A DNA stretch of 64,000 bases from the NCBI GenBank assembly GCA_031761405.1, contig JASEVX010000005.1, positions 6,097,724 to 6,161,723 on the forward strand, read 5' to 3'. Origin of the DNA: Serripes groenlandicus. Taxonomy: Eukaryota > Mollusca > Bivalvia > Cardiida > Cardiidae. This document shows positions 22,184-32,901 of this stretch, piece after piece (the first letter of the stretch is position 1; each line of letters begins with the position of its first letter). A model generated the notes under the pieces. It was not told the origin of the DNA and did not search any database. It was given only the letters and a program-made list of their open reading frames with translations. The position numbers and the translations under genes were made by a program.

Positions 22184-22410
22184 TTAACCCTTTCCCTCAT
22201 ATAGACACTTTCTGACGCCTCTGCAGCAGACGGCTTTTTGAAAACATAGTGACAAAAGAAGAAATTGCACAAAACGTGCAATTTCTCCTTTTACCACAAT
22301 GTTTTAAATTTTTTGTCATAGGTTATTCATTCAATTATAGAGATTTTCTATTTTTTGACAAAATTTGTTCAAAGTCTGCTGCAGAATTGTCGTATGAGGG
22401 AAAGGGTTAA
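22184..22410. mobile_element. TTAA MITE, intact ends
   Basis: TTAA at 22184-22187 and 22407-22410. Ends CCCTTTCCCTCATATAGAC and CGTATGAGGGAAAGGG. The centre is AAATTGCACAAAACGTGCAA, a near-perfect palindrome. Confidence 0.9.
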
Positions 22411-22838
22411 CTTTTATTTATTGAGATTTTCTATATTTTTCCCATGGTTCAAAGTTGTGTACTCCAATTTTGTTGTATGTTGGAAAAGGTTAAGGGGCCC
22501 TTTTTGCTTGACATTGTTCACGCATTTGCTAATCAGGAAGGAAATCGGTAGTTCCTATGCATAATGCATGATATTGCACGATAAAGCAAACCATGGGAGA
22601 CTTATCTTCGGGAAATGTGTCCATAGAAAAATTGGTGTTTGATTTTTATAGCAGTTATATGAAGACCGTATCAGGCTATCACCCTTGATAGTATACAAAT
22701 CCCATCTTATCACAACCATAGTCATTAAACCCTTTCCCACATACAACAAATCCGAAGCAGACATTTTTAAAATTATTTGAGGAAAAATATGGAAAATCTG
22801 GCTATGTGTGCATAGTGTTTGATTTTTGAAGCAGTAAT

Positions 22839-23067
22839 AATAACTCTTTCCCTAGTACACCATAGCTGCAGCAGACGACATTGTGACATTCAGTATGAAA
22901 TATGAAAAGTTTCTATAAATGAAGGTATAACTACTGAATACAGTTGAAAACGTTGTGGCAAAAGGAGAAATTGCTTGTTTTGAGCAATTTCCCTATTTGC
23001 TACAATGTTTTTGAGAGTCGTCTGCTTCAGAGATGTTAAAATGTGTCTATAGGTGGGAAAGGGTTAA
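22839..23067. mobile_element. TTAA MITE
   Basis: The left end has drifted to TAACTCTTTCCCTAGTACAC; the right end is AGGTGGGAAAGGG with TTAA at 23064-23067. The centre is GGAGAAATTGCTTGTTTTGA / GCAATTTCCC. Confidence 0.7.
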
Positions 23068-23294
23068 GACTCTATCACCCTTGATACTATACTGATCTCA
23101 TCTTATCACAGCTATATTTATTTCATCCTTTCCCACATATAATAAATCTGAGGCAGGCGACTTTAGAATTGACTTTGAAATCGTCTGTGGAATAATATGG
23201 GAATGTGCCCATAGAAAAAATAGTGTTGTTTTTTATAACAGTAATGTGAAGACCCTATCACAAGTGATATAACACTGAACCCTTCTTATCACAA

Positions 23295-23338
23295 AAATGT
23301 TGAAAGCGGTGTAAAACACCAAACAATCAATCAATCCA
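23295..23338 (+). mobile_element. Very short 5'-truncated SINE
   Basis: Only the 44-bp tail remains (AATGTTGAAAGCGGTGTAAA then CACCAAACAATCAATCAATC). It is flanked by 11-bp direct repeats TCTTATCACAA at 23284-23294 and 23339-23349. A paralogous insertion is at about 25644-25675, and an empty paralogous site lies at about 28405-28420. Confidence 0.8.
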
Positions 23339-23370
23339 TCTTATCACAACCATATTTATTTCATCCTTTT

Positions 23371-24093
23371 TATACGACTGTTTCTTAAAAACGGTACGTA
23401 TTATGGTCATGTCCCTCCGTCCGTCCGTCCTTCCAACCCTCCCTCCCTCCCTCTGTCCGTCCGTTCGGGTTTTCCGCACTTTTTTCTTACATACTTTAAG
23501 CTATTGAGCTGATATTTTGTATAAGGCTTTGTAGTGATGTGTCACAGATAAAGTTTATATTTCCTGGGATTTCGTCAATTTTTGAATGAGTTATGCCCCT
23601 TTTTGGACTTAGAATATTTGTTTTCCGCACTTTTTTTCTACATACTTTGATGTATTGAGCTGAAATTATGTATATGGCTTTCTAATCAAGTGTCACAGAC
23701 CAAATTCACATTTCCTCGAATTTCGTCAATTTTTGAATGAGTTATGCCCCTTTTTGGACTTAAAATATTGTTTTTTTGCACTTTTTTCCTACATACTTTG
23801 AGCTATTGACCTGAAATTTTGTATATGGCTTTGTAATCATGTGTCACAGATCAAATTTACATTTCCTCAGATTTCGTCAATTTTTGAATGAGTTATGCCC
23901 CTTTTTGGACTTAGAATATTTGTCAATTTCTGCATGAGTTATTCATTTTTCATAGTTTCCCATTATTCTTTAACAACTTATTCCTGAACGACTTTATTAA
24001 CTTTTTACAAACAAATAATATATCAAAACAAAGAGGAAACTAACAAAGAAGTTCCTGACGGGCATATTATGTACCGTTTGCTGTACTCTTGTT
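23371..24093. repeat. Interspersed repeat with ACGGTACGTATTATG ends
   Basis: Near the left end is ACGGTACGTATTATGG and near the right end CATATTATGTACCGT, an inverted pair of about 15 bp with mismatches. Between them are a (CCGT)n tract and three units of about 180 bp containing TTTCCGCACTTTTTTCTTAC and GAGTTATGCCCCTTTTTGGA. It ends ...GTACTCTTGTTC, like the other long repeats. Confidence 0.7.
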
Positions 24094-24194
24094 CACATAT
24101 GATAAATCTGAGGCAGACGACTTTAGTATTGACTTTGAAATCGTCTGTGGAAAAATATTGGAAATAACGAATATGTGCCCATAAAAATGTTTAA

Positions 24195-25580
24195 TTATGC
24201 CCCCTTCGAAGAAGAGGGGTATATTGCTTTGCACATGTCTGTCGGTCGGTCCGTCCGTCGGTCCGTCTGTAGACCAAAGCTTGTCCGAGTGATAACTCAA
24301 CAATGCCTGGACCTATGGTCCTTAAACTTGACTTGCAGGTTGGGCCTGACCAGTAGACAAAAACCCTTTTTAAGCTTGTCCGAGTGATAACTCAACAATG
24401 CCTGGACCTATGGTCTTTAAACTTGACTTGAAGGTTGGGCCTGACCAGTAGATGAACCCTATTTATTTTTGAGGTCATTGGGTCAAAGGTCAAGGTCACA
24501 GTGACCTTGAACACAAAAACCCTTTTTAAGCTTGTCCGAGTGATAACTCAACAATGCCTGGACCTATGGTCCTTAAACTTGACTTGCAGGTTTGGCCTGA
24601 CCAGTAGATGAACCCTATTTATTTTGAGGTAATTGGGTCAAAGGTCAAGGTCACAGTGACCTTGAACACAAAAACCCTTTTTAAGCTTGTCCGAGTGATA
24701 ACTCAACAATGCCTGGACCTATGGTTCTCAAACTTGATTTGGAGGTTGGGCTTGACCAGTAGATGAACCCTATTTATTTTGAGGTAATTGGGTCAAAGGT
24801 CAAGGTCACAGAGTCCTTGAACACGAAAACCTTTTTTAAGCTTGTCCGAGTGATAACTCAACAATGCCTGGACCTATGGTCCTCAAACTTGACTTGGAGG
24901 TTGGGCCTGACCAGTAGATGAACCCTATTTATTTTGAGGTAATTGGGTCAAAGGTCAAGGTCACAGTGACCTTTAACACAAAAACCCTTTTTAAGCTTGT
25001 CCGAGTGATAACTCAACAATGCCTGGACCTATGATCCTCAAACTTGACTTGGAGGTTGGGCCTGACCAGTAGATGAATCTTATTTATTTTGAGGTCATTG
25101 GGTCAAAGGTCAAGGTCACAGTGACTATTAACACAAAAACCCTTTTTAAGCTTGTCCGAGTGATAACTCAACAATGCCTGGACCTATGGTCCTCAAAGTT
25201 GACTTGGAGGTTGGGCCTGACCAGTAGATGAACCTGATTTATTTTGAGGTCATTGGGTCAAAGGTCAAGGTCACAGTGACCTTGAACACAAAAACCTTTT
25301 TTAAGCTTGTCTAAGTGATGACTCAACAATGCCTAGACCTGGAGGATACATAATATCTGCAAATATCAGTCATCATCACAATGGGATTAAGAACTGTACC
25401 TACCATCCTCAAACTTTGAATGAACATTGTTCATAATCTTAAAACTGACTCATAGACATCCAATGTGAAATGACAAATCAACTGGCATTTCGGTCCATGC
25501 AAATTTTACTCAATTGTCCTAATATTCCTGACAGCATGGCGCTCAGGGGGGGCATAATGTTTGACAAACATCTCTTGTTT
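24195..25580 (+). repeat. Long interspersed repeat, TTATGCCCCC family, copy 2
   Basis: It starts ATGCCCCCTTCGAAGAAGAG, has about seven units of some 155 bp (AAGCTTGTCCGAGTGATAAC, CAACAATGCCTGGACC, GGTCAAAGGTCAAGGTCACA), and ends GGGGGGCATAATGTTTGACA then AACATCTCTTGTTT. A (GTCG/CCGT)n tract sits near the head. Confidence 0.85.
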
Positions 25581-25940
25581 TTATAGCAGTAATGTGAAGC
25601 CCCTATCACAAGTGATATTACACTGAACCCTTCTTATCACAAAAATGTTGAAAGCGGTGTAAAACAACAAACAATCGAGTGCTTAGACAATCTAAGGGCA
25701 ACATTTTGTATCCATTCATCATGAAAGTTTATCAGAACATACCGATGGCTCAGCGCAATACTAGGCTAACTCTATTTTAATTTTTTTTACAGGAGAGTGA
25801 AAAAACTGTTTACATGTTTTCCCTTTTGATATTTTGTAGATATTTTTTCTGTTCTATATGCTGATAAATGTTTCAAAACTAATGATCATATTCTTTTTAA
25901 TCTGAAACTCTTTCTTAATAGTTTAAAATCAATTATTTGA
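25581..25940. other. Repeat junctions, then unannotated AT-rich stretch
   Basis: It holds part of the old tandem unit (25575-25640), a SINE tail (25644-25675) and, from about 25681, a short piece of the AGCTCACCTG family (CAACATTTTGTATCCATTCA). The remainder has no visible gene. Confidence 0.5.
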
Positions 25941-26170
25941 GTTAACAATAGTTTTGCACTGAAAATCAATGATTTGTTGAAAAAAACTTAGCGCAAAACT
26001 AAACTTAAGTCAAGTTAGACATAGTTTTGCACTGAAAATCAATGATTTGTTGAAAAAAACTCAGCGCAAAACTAAACCTAAGTCAAGTTAGACATAGTTT
26101 TGCACTTAAAATTAATGAAATGTTGATCTTTTTTTATGTAAAACCTATACTAAGTCAAGTAAGATATATT
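25940..26170. repeat. Tandem repeat of about 72 bp, three units
   Basis: TAGTTTTGCACTGAAAATCA followed by ATGATTTGTTG and AGCGCAAAACTAAA is repeated three times with drift in the last unit. Confidence 0.8.
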
Positions 26171-26224
26171 TCACCAATTTAATTTTGAAGTTATTTTGAA
26201 GTTTAAACAATGCAATAAATAGAA

Positions 26225-26624
26225 CATGCTCCATAAGAGTTTTCTTGGACTCTTTCTTAATTGAAAGCATTTATTTGCCACTTATCAGTAATGGCTAAAT
26301 TATGTTTATATTTAATGACAGAGTGGAAAGGGGTGCAGGAAGAGTTAAAATTTCAATCTTTTGATAATTATATAACTTTATTTTGCCTATTCAAACAAAA
26401 TGCTATACATCAAAAAAATATATTAAATCTTTGCTACATAAACTGCCTTTTCTGGCACCCAATACAGGATGCCTTTGAAAACAGTGTAGGAAGCAATCTG
26501 AAATCTTCCTGTACTGTTTGTCACACTGACAGTAAATGTAATCATTGTTCATTAATTACTGATAAGTGGTGACTTGATGCTTCCAAGTTAGTACAGTCCA
26601 AGAAAATGACTATGGAGCAGGATT
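26225..26624. mobile_element. TIR element (TGCTCCAT ends), copy 1
   Basis: The left end TGCTCCATAAGAGTTTTCTT and the right end AAGAAAATGACTATGGAGCA are inverted copies with mismatches. The inverted match continues inwards to CACTTATCAGTAAT / ATTACTGATAAGTG. The 103-codon open frame inside is not recognisable as a protein. Confidence 0.75.
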
Positions 26625-26684
26625 ACCAATATTTATCATAAAATGTTTGATAAAATGGCCCTCAAACTATTTATTCATTGCTCC

Positions 26685-26932
26685 ATAAAACCGCATTTCC
26701 TCGCATCCAATAAAGCAGGCATTTGGAAGCAATGTAGGAATAGTTGTAGGATAAGAAGGCCTTTGGGAACAGTGAAGGAAATTTAAGATCGCTCGTAACG
26801 AGCAATCTGAACCTTTCCTTCACAGATTTCCAACTCTGTCAGTTAATGTGAACATAATTCACCCATTATTGATAAGTTGTGAATTAATGCTTTCGATTTG
26901 GTGGACTGTTCAAGAAAATAACTATGGAGCAA
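26685..26932. mobile_element. TIR element (TGCTCCAT ends), copy 2
   Basis: It starts TTGCTCCATAAAACCGC and ends AAGAAAATAACTATGGAGCA. The centre is a palindrome, GAAGGAAATTTAAGATCGCT / ACGAGCAATCTGAACCTTTC. It lies 60 bp from copy 1 and shares its ends, so it is probably a shorter family member. Confidence 0.75.
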
Positions 26933-27454
26933 AGAGTCAAATAGTAATGTTGTTAACTTATTTATTCACAACATATTTGTGAGCATATCATTGTAACAAA
27001 AGTACATTATTACAACAAACAGAAACTGTTGTAGGATTGTTTAAGTACATATTGGTAACAAAATAGCCTTACAGTGCTATGAATTAGTTGGGAATCTCAT
27101 GAGAAATGACTGCATAGAACGATGTAATGGGAATGAGGGCTCACACCCTACCTACATAAGGAAATGAGCTCTTTGTACTTTTCAAATGTAATCATGGAGT
27201 AGTCCTTTTGCAATATATTTAGCTCAATATCTTTCACAATCACATTCAGAACAGTGTTTGACTTCTTAACCACTGAGTCTACTGGACCATTGTTATCATA
27301 CTAAATTTCTGCTATATTGGAATTGTTAGATTCTATTTTGACTCTGTCCAAAAACCTTGTTCCTTTCTTAATCCTGATAAAAAATTTAGTATTTTGGAAA
27401 CAGACTTGAAGTAAAAAAAATATGACAAGTTCATTTCCTAAAGCTACAGTCACA
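26933..27454. other. Unannotated stretch
   Basis: I see no gene and no repeat that recurs elsewhere in the window. Confidence 0.5.
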
Positions 27455-28238
27455 CATCTCCATCAAATCTAGGCCAAGTTTGAAACTGGGTCATGTGGGG
27501 TCACAAACTAGGTCACTATATCAAATTAAATGAAAATCTTGTTAACACTCTTGAAGCCGCATTTTACTCTTGAGGATGTTGAAACTTTGTCAGAATGTTT
27601 TTCTTAGTGATATCTAGGCCAAGTTCGAATATAAGTCATGTCGGGACAAGAACTAGGACATTAGGCCAAATTGAAGGAAAATCTGGTCAACACTCTGGAA
27701 GCCGCATTTTAAATTTGAGCATGTTGAAACTTTGTCAGAAAGTTTGTCATGATGATATCTAGGCCAAGTTTGATTATGCAAACTAGGTCACTAGGCCATA
27801 TTTAAGGAAAATCTTGTTGACGCTCTGGAAGCCACATTTTTGGCTTGAGCATTTTGAAACTTTGTCAGAATGTTTGTCTTAGTGATAACTAGGCCAAGTT
27901 CAAATATAGGTCATGTCGGTTGAAAAATTGAATTCTACGCCAAGGTCGAATATGGGTCATGTCCTGTCAAACGCATTTTTGACTTGAGCATGTTGAAATT
28001 TTGTCTTTGTGATATCTAGGCCAAGTTCAAATATAGGTCATGTTGGTTCAAAAACTAGGTCACTAGGCCAAATTGTAGAACAATCTAGTTAACACTATAG
28101 AGATCGCATTTTTGACTTGAGCAGCTTGAAACTTTGTCAGAAATTTGTCTTGATGATATTGCCATTGGTGCTGAAAGAGTCAAGTCTTAAATAGCCCATT
28201 CTCGGGCGAGCCATCTAGGGCCTCATGGCCCTCTTGTT
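27455..28238 (+). repeat. AGCTCACCTG-family repeat, headless copy
   Basis: The copy begins inside the tandem core (AAACTGGGTCATGTGGGGTC) and ends GGGCCTCATGGCCCTCTTGT. There are about five units of some 145 bp, more diverged than copies 1 and 2. Confidence 0.75.
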
Positions 28239-28429
28239 TCATCCTTTTCCACATATAATAAATCTGAGACAGACGACTTTAGAATTGACTTTGAAATCGT
28301 CTGTAGAAAAGTATGGAACATAATGAATATGTGCCCATAGAAAAAAAAAGTGTTTAATTTTCATAGCAGTAATGTGAAGACCCTATAACAGGTGATATTA
28401 CACTGAACCCTTCTTATCACAACTAAATT

Positions 28430-28630
28430 CATTTGACACTTTTTCAAACACACTTTCAGCAGAGCAATTTTTAAAACATTGTGGCAAAAGGAGAAAGGAG
28501 ATTAATCATAATGAGCAATTTCTCCTTTTGTCACAATGTTTTAATCTCTGTTCCAAAGTTAAACTTTCTGTTAGAAAAGGAAAGGTCTTCTGCTGCAGAT
28601 TTGTTTTATGAGGGGCTTAAAGAAAAGGGT
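28430..28630. mobile_element. TTAA MITE remnant
   Basis: It contains AACATTGTGGCAAAAGGAGA, AATGAGCAATTTCTCCTTTT and TTCTGCTGCAGATTTGTTTT. Neither TTAA end is preserved. Confidence 0.55.
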
Positions 28631-28804
28631 TTGAATATTGAACTGGTAACACAGTACTGGTATGTCAGTATGATGTCAATTTAATTGTGCTGTATGTATA
28701 CAATGTTCATAGGACAACCATACTTTGATGCACAATTATATCACAAATATATATTATCACATAAATTTAGCATTAGCTTAACTCAATAATTTACATTTTA
28801 TGTG

Positions 28805-30381
28805 TTAACCCTTTACCACATACAGATGCTTTCTGACGCCTCTGCAGCAGACGACATTTGAAAGCATTGTGACAAAGGTAGAAATTGCTTAAAACGGAAT
28901 TTCCCCTTTTGACAAAATGTTTTCAACTTTTTGTCCCCCGCTTTTAGCGAAAGCGTGGGGACTATTATTTCTCATTCGTCAGTCCGTCCGTCAGTCCGTC
29001 CGTCAGTCCGTCCGTCAGTCCGTCAGTCCGTCACGCTGTCACAAAAACTTTAACCTTGGTCATAACTTCTGAACCGTAATAGGTACTGCTTTCATATTTC
29101 ACATGTGTATTCCTTGTGACAACCCCTTTCCATCAATACAACTTTTTTTGACCTTGTGACCTTGACCCTGGCGGGGGACCATAATTCTCTGAATTTGCTT
29201 GTTGTCCCCCGCTTTTAGCGAAAGCTGGGGACTATTATTTCTCATTCGTCAGTCAGTCCGTCAGTCCGTCAGTCACGCTGTCACAAAAACTTTAACCTTG
29301 GTCATAACTTCTGAACCGTAATAGGTACTGCTTTCATATTTCACATGTGTATTCCTTGTGACAACCCCTTTCCATCAATACCAATTTTTTTGACCTTGTG
29401 ACCTTGACCCTGACGAGTTATGGCCCTTTACCCCTATGTATGACTAAATTCATTTCCGGGCTATTTCTCTGCAACCGCTTTTTGGAATTTTATGAAACTT
29501 CATAGGAAGGATCACCACCAAGTGTAGATGCGCATATCGTGTTTGCGTTCCGGTTGGATTATTTTACACGGAGTTATGGCCCTTTACCCCACCATCAGGC
29601 TATGTATGACTAAATTCATTTCCGGGCTATTTCTCTGCAACCGCTTTTTGGAATTTTATGAAACTTCATAGGAAGGATCACCACCAAGTGTAGATGCACA
29701 TATCGTGTTTGCGTTCCGGTTGGATTATTTTGCACGGAGTTATGGCCCTTTACCCCACCATCAGGCTATGTATGACTAAATTCATTTCCGGGCTATTTCT
29801 CTGCAACCGCTTTTTGGAATTTTATGAAACTTCATAGGAAGGATCACCACCAAGTGTAGATGTGCATATCGTGTTTGCGTTCCGGTTGGATTATTTTTCA
29901 CGGAGTTATGGCCCTTTACTCCACCATCAGGCTATGTATGACTAAATTCATTTCCGGGCTATTTCTCTGCAACCGCTTTTTGGAATTTTATGAAACTTTG
30001 ACCTTGTGACCTTGACCCTGGCGGGGGACCATGATTCTCTGAATTTGCTTGTTTTTGTAATTATACATTTTGTTGTCCCCCGCTTTAAGCGAAAGCGTGG
30101 GGACTATTATTTCTCATTCGTCAGTCCGTCCGTCAGTCCGTCCGTCAGTCCGTCACGCTGTCACAAAAACTTTAACCTTGGTCATAACTTCTGAACCGTA
30201 ATAGGTACTGCTTTCATATTTCCATCAATACCAATTTTTTTGACCTTGTGACCTTGACCCTGGCGGGGGACCATAATTCTCTGAATTTGCTTGTTTTTGT
30301 AATTATACATTTTGTACCTTCAATTATTGAGATTTTCGGTGTTTATCTGCTGCAGATTTATTGTATGTGGGAAAGGGTTAA
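28805..30381. mobile_element. TTAA MITE split by a 1.38-kb insertion
   Basis: TTAA at 28805-28808, ordinary left half to TGTTTTCAACTTTT at about 28931, then a foreign repeat, then the MITE resumes at about 30313 (TTCAATTATTGAGATTTTC, CTGCTGCAGATTTATTG) and closes with TGTGGGAAAGGG and TTAA at 30378-30381. Confidence 0.85.
28932..30312 (+). repeat. Interspersed repeat TGTCCCCCGCTTTTAGCGAAAG, three copies in tandem
   Basis: Heads with CCCCCGCTTT(T/A)AGCGAAAGC, itself a small hairpin, occur at about 28932, 29204 and 30072. Each is followed by (CAGTCCGTCCGT)n, CACGCTGTCACAAAAACTTT, and a tail GACCTTGACCCTGGCGGGGG then ATTTGCTTGTT. The middle copy is enlarged by about four units of some 172 bp (ATTCATTTCCGGGCTATTTC, GGATCACCACCAAGTGTAGA). 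It is nested inside a TTAA MITE. Confidence 0.85.
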
Positions 30382-30554
30382 GCCTTGCATTGATTGCATT
30401 TTAACATTTAGCCGGTATGGTGGAACATTTATTTACACTTGAGTTGTGTCAATGGAAATAAGGATTTGTTGAATAGGCATTAAAACATCTGCCGCAGATG
30501 ACATTTGTGGACAATTTTGCAGCAGGAGAAATTTCTCATTTTGCCACAATGTTT

Positions 30555-31011
30555 TTAACCCTTTCCCCCAATACAACAAATCTGTAGCAGAGTACTTTGA
30601 AAACAGCAATATTAACCCTTTCCCTCATACGGCAATTCTGCAGCAGACGACTTTGAACATATTTTGTTAAAACATAAAAAATCTCCATAATTGAATGGAT
30701 AACATATGACAAAAAGTGGAAAACATTGTGGCAAAAGGAGGAATTGCACGTTTTGTGCAATTTCTTCTTTTTGTCACAATGTTTTCAAATAGCCGTCTGC
30801 TGCAGAGGCGTCAGAAAGCGTCGATATGAGGAAAAGGGTTAATATATGGAATCTCTCTATTAATGCAATTATAATTAGTGAATAGAGTTGAAAGCATTGT
30901 GGCAAAAGGTGAAATTGCTCATTATGAGCAATTTCTCCTTTTGCCATAATGTTTTCAAAAGTCGTCTGCTGCAGAGGCATCAGAAAATGTCTATATGTGG
31001 GAAAGGGTTAA
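30555..31011. mobile_element. TTAA MITE (outer copy) containing another copy
   Basis: TTAA at 30555-30558, left half to AAACAGCAATA, interruption 30612-30842, then right half (GGAATCTCTCTATTAATGCA, TTGCTCATTATGAGCAATTT, GTCGTCTGCTGCAGAGGC) and TTAA at 31008-31011. Confidence 0.9.
30612..30842. mobile_element. TTAA MITE (nested copy)
   Basis: A complete TTAA-to-TTAA copy, CCCTTTCCCTCATACGGC to GAGGAAAAGGG, inserted in an older copy. The host reads CAGCAATA before and TATATGG after it, so TTAA is the duplicated target. Confidence 0.92.
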
Positions 31012-31128
31012 GTTAATTCTATCCAATAAGTTCCCTAAAGAGATTTTCCATTGTTTTGCCGAGATGTTTTCAAAGTCGTCTGTATCACGTTGTCGTAAGA
31101 TATTAATCTTTCAATTGATTGCATCTGG

Positions 31129-31221
31129 TTTGTTTACCAAGGGATCATGAATAAGTGAACTGTCGCCGTGATATAACTGAAATAATGTTGAAAGTGGCGT
31201 AAAACCCAAATAAATAAATAA
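31129..31221 (+). mobile_element. 5'-truncated SINE with 12-bp target-site duplication
   Basis: Flanked by GATTGCATCTGG at 31117-31128 and 31222-31233. It carries GTGATATAACTGAAATAATG and a TAAATAAATAA tail, a diverged relative of the SINE at 11251. Confidence 0.85.
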
Positions 31222-31298
31222 GATTGCATCTGGCCTCTCAGCAGTAAAGGTTGAAGCTATATTTACATTTGAGCAGTGTCAGGGTCTATGGGGTTTGG

Positions 31299-31516
31299 TT
31301 AATCCTTTCCCACATACAACAAATGTGCAGCAGACGACTTTGAAAACATCCTGTCAAAACTTGATAAAGCGCCATAAATGGGAGTTTAATTATTAAATAT
31401 ATTTGAAAACATTGTGGCAAATGGAGAAATTGCTCAGTATTCTTTTGCCACAATGTTTTCAAAAGTCGTCGTCTGCATTGGTGTCAGAAAGCGTCTATAT
31501 GTTGATAAGAGTTTAA
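31299..31516. mobile_element. TTAA MITE
   Basis: TTAA at 31299-31302 and 31513-31516. Ends TCCTTTCCCACATACAAC and TATGTTGATAAGAGT, with the right end drifted. The central palindrome is partly deleted (GAAATTGCTCAGTATTC). Decayed pieces of further copies follow to about 31940. Confidence 0.8.
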
Positions 31517-32071
31517 TATACCAGCAGTGAGGAAACTGCAGCAGATGACTTTTGAAGACATTATTGCAGCAGGACGAATTACTCATGATAAGCAAATTTT
31601 TCTTTGCCAGACAACGTTTACAACTCAATCCAATAATGTAACTTTGAACTGTAGGGATCAAACTGTTGGAAAAGTTATTGCATTTGGCAATGCAGCTGTA
31701 AAGATATAACTTATTTACTTTCTAGCTGTGTCATAAATAATGGGGTTTTGTTAAATATGCCGGCAGTGAAAACATGTGAAGATAATATATTTAAAAATGT
31801 TGACATGTAGTTTTGTCACAGTGTTTGCAAAAAAACATTGCAGCAATTAGGAGAAATTGCTCCTTTTGAGCAGCTTCTTCATTTTCTACAATGTTTACTA
31901 AGGTTGTCTGCTGCAAAGTCATCTTTATCCTGGAAAAGATTAGGACCAATGTATATGTATTAAAATAAAGACAATTATTATATGATTTTTGAAACCACAG
32001 TTGTACTGTTGTACAAGTGCTTCTCCATTATATTAGGTTTCCCTAATACAACAGTTCTGCAGCAGACGACT

Positions 32072-32302
32072 TTAACCCTTTCCCTCATACGACAATTCTG
32101 CATTTAAACAACTTTAAACATATTTTGTCAAAAAATAGAAAATCTCTATAATTGAATGGATAACCTATGACTAAAAGTGGAAAACATTGTGGCAAAAGGA
32201 GAAATTGTTATTTTTGAGCAATTTCTTCTTTTGCCACTATGTTTTCAAAAAGCCGTCTGATGCAGAGGCATCAGAAAGCGTCTATATGAGGGAATGGGTT
32301 AA
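32072..32302. mobile_element. TTAA MITE inserted in a MITE fragment
   Basis: TTAA at 32072-32075 and 32299-32302. It sits directly after AACAGTTCTGCAGCAGACGA, the left end of an older copy whose remainder is missing. The GCAGCAGACGACTTTGAA block has partly mutated to CATTTAAACAACTTTAAA. Confidence 0.85.
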
Positions 32303-32590
32303 TATGTCAAGGCTGATCAACTTGCAATTGTTCATTTGTGATAATGTAATCTGTAAATAAATTGTTCTGAAGATGATTCTTTTCTTTTTTCTTTTTTTTA
32401 AATTGCCCGTTTCATTTTTACCTTGTTCAATTACAATAGTTTCTACATACATAATGTCTAGATGTGCAAAGGGCAATTAATTAATGTAAGGGAAAGAACT
32501 CTGAAACATTATATCACATCAGAAGTAGTCTCCCTTCTTGCCAATTTACCAGGGAAATCTGATCCCAATTACTAGGTAAATATTGAAACA

Positions 32591-32824
32591 TTAACCCTTT
32601 CCTCCACACTGACACATTTTGATGCTTCTGCAGCAGACAACTGTTGTAATAACTGTGGCAAAAGGAGATATTTCCCCATAAGAAGCCATTTCTCTGAATG
32701 GTACCAGAATTTCAACTCAAGTCAATAAATTATGCTTTCGCTTATCGAGATTTTCCAAAGCTTTGCCTTAAGATAGTTTTAAAGTTTATCTGCTGCATCT
32801 TTTTTGTAAGTGGGAAAGGGTTAA
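32591..32824. mobile_element. TTAA MITE
   Basis: TTAA at 32591-32594 and 32821-32824, with ends CCCTTTCCTCCACAC and TAAGTGGGAAAGGG. The interior is diverged. Confidence 0.85.
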
Positions 32825-32901
32825 ATAATTGGATAGAGTTGAAAATGTGACTTCAGAAATTTATAATGTCTCAAGAAGTACATGACTCCTTTTTTCCTTT
32901 T

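Larger units (their letters stand above)
22580..28440. repeat. Old tandem duplication interrupted by several insertions
   Basis: A unit carrying GTGCCCATAGAAAAA, TTTTTATAGCAGTAATGTGA, CACTGAACCCTTCTTATCAC, ATAATAAATCTGAGGCAGAC and GACTTTGAAATCGTCTGT appears, whole or in part, near 22610-22770, 22810, 23100-23350, 24095-24190, 25575-25640 and 28245-28420. The gaps are filled by a TTAA MITE (22839-23067), a tandem-cored repeat (23371-24093), a TTATGCCCCC repeat (24195-25580) and other insertions. Confidence 0.65.

Noticed and set aside
26261..26572. 103-codon frame as a small gene
   Set aside because: Contained within a TIR-bounded element; no similarity recognised and the copy 2 element lacks it.
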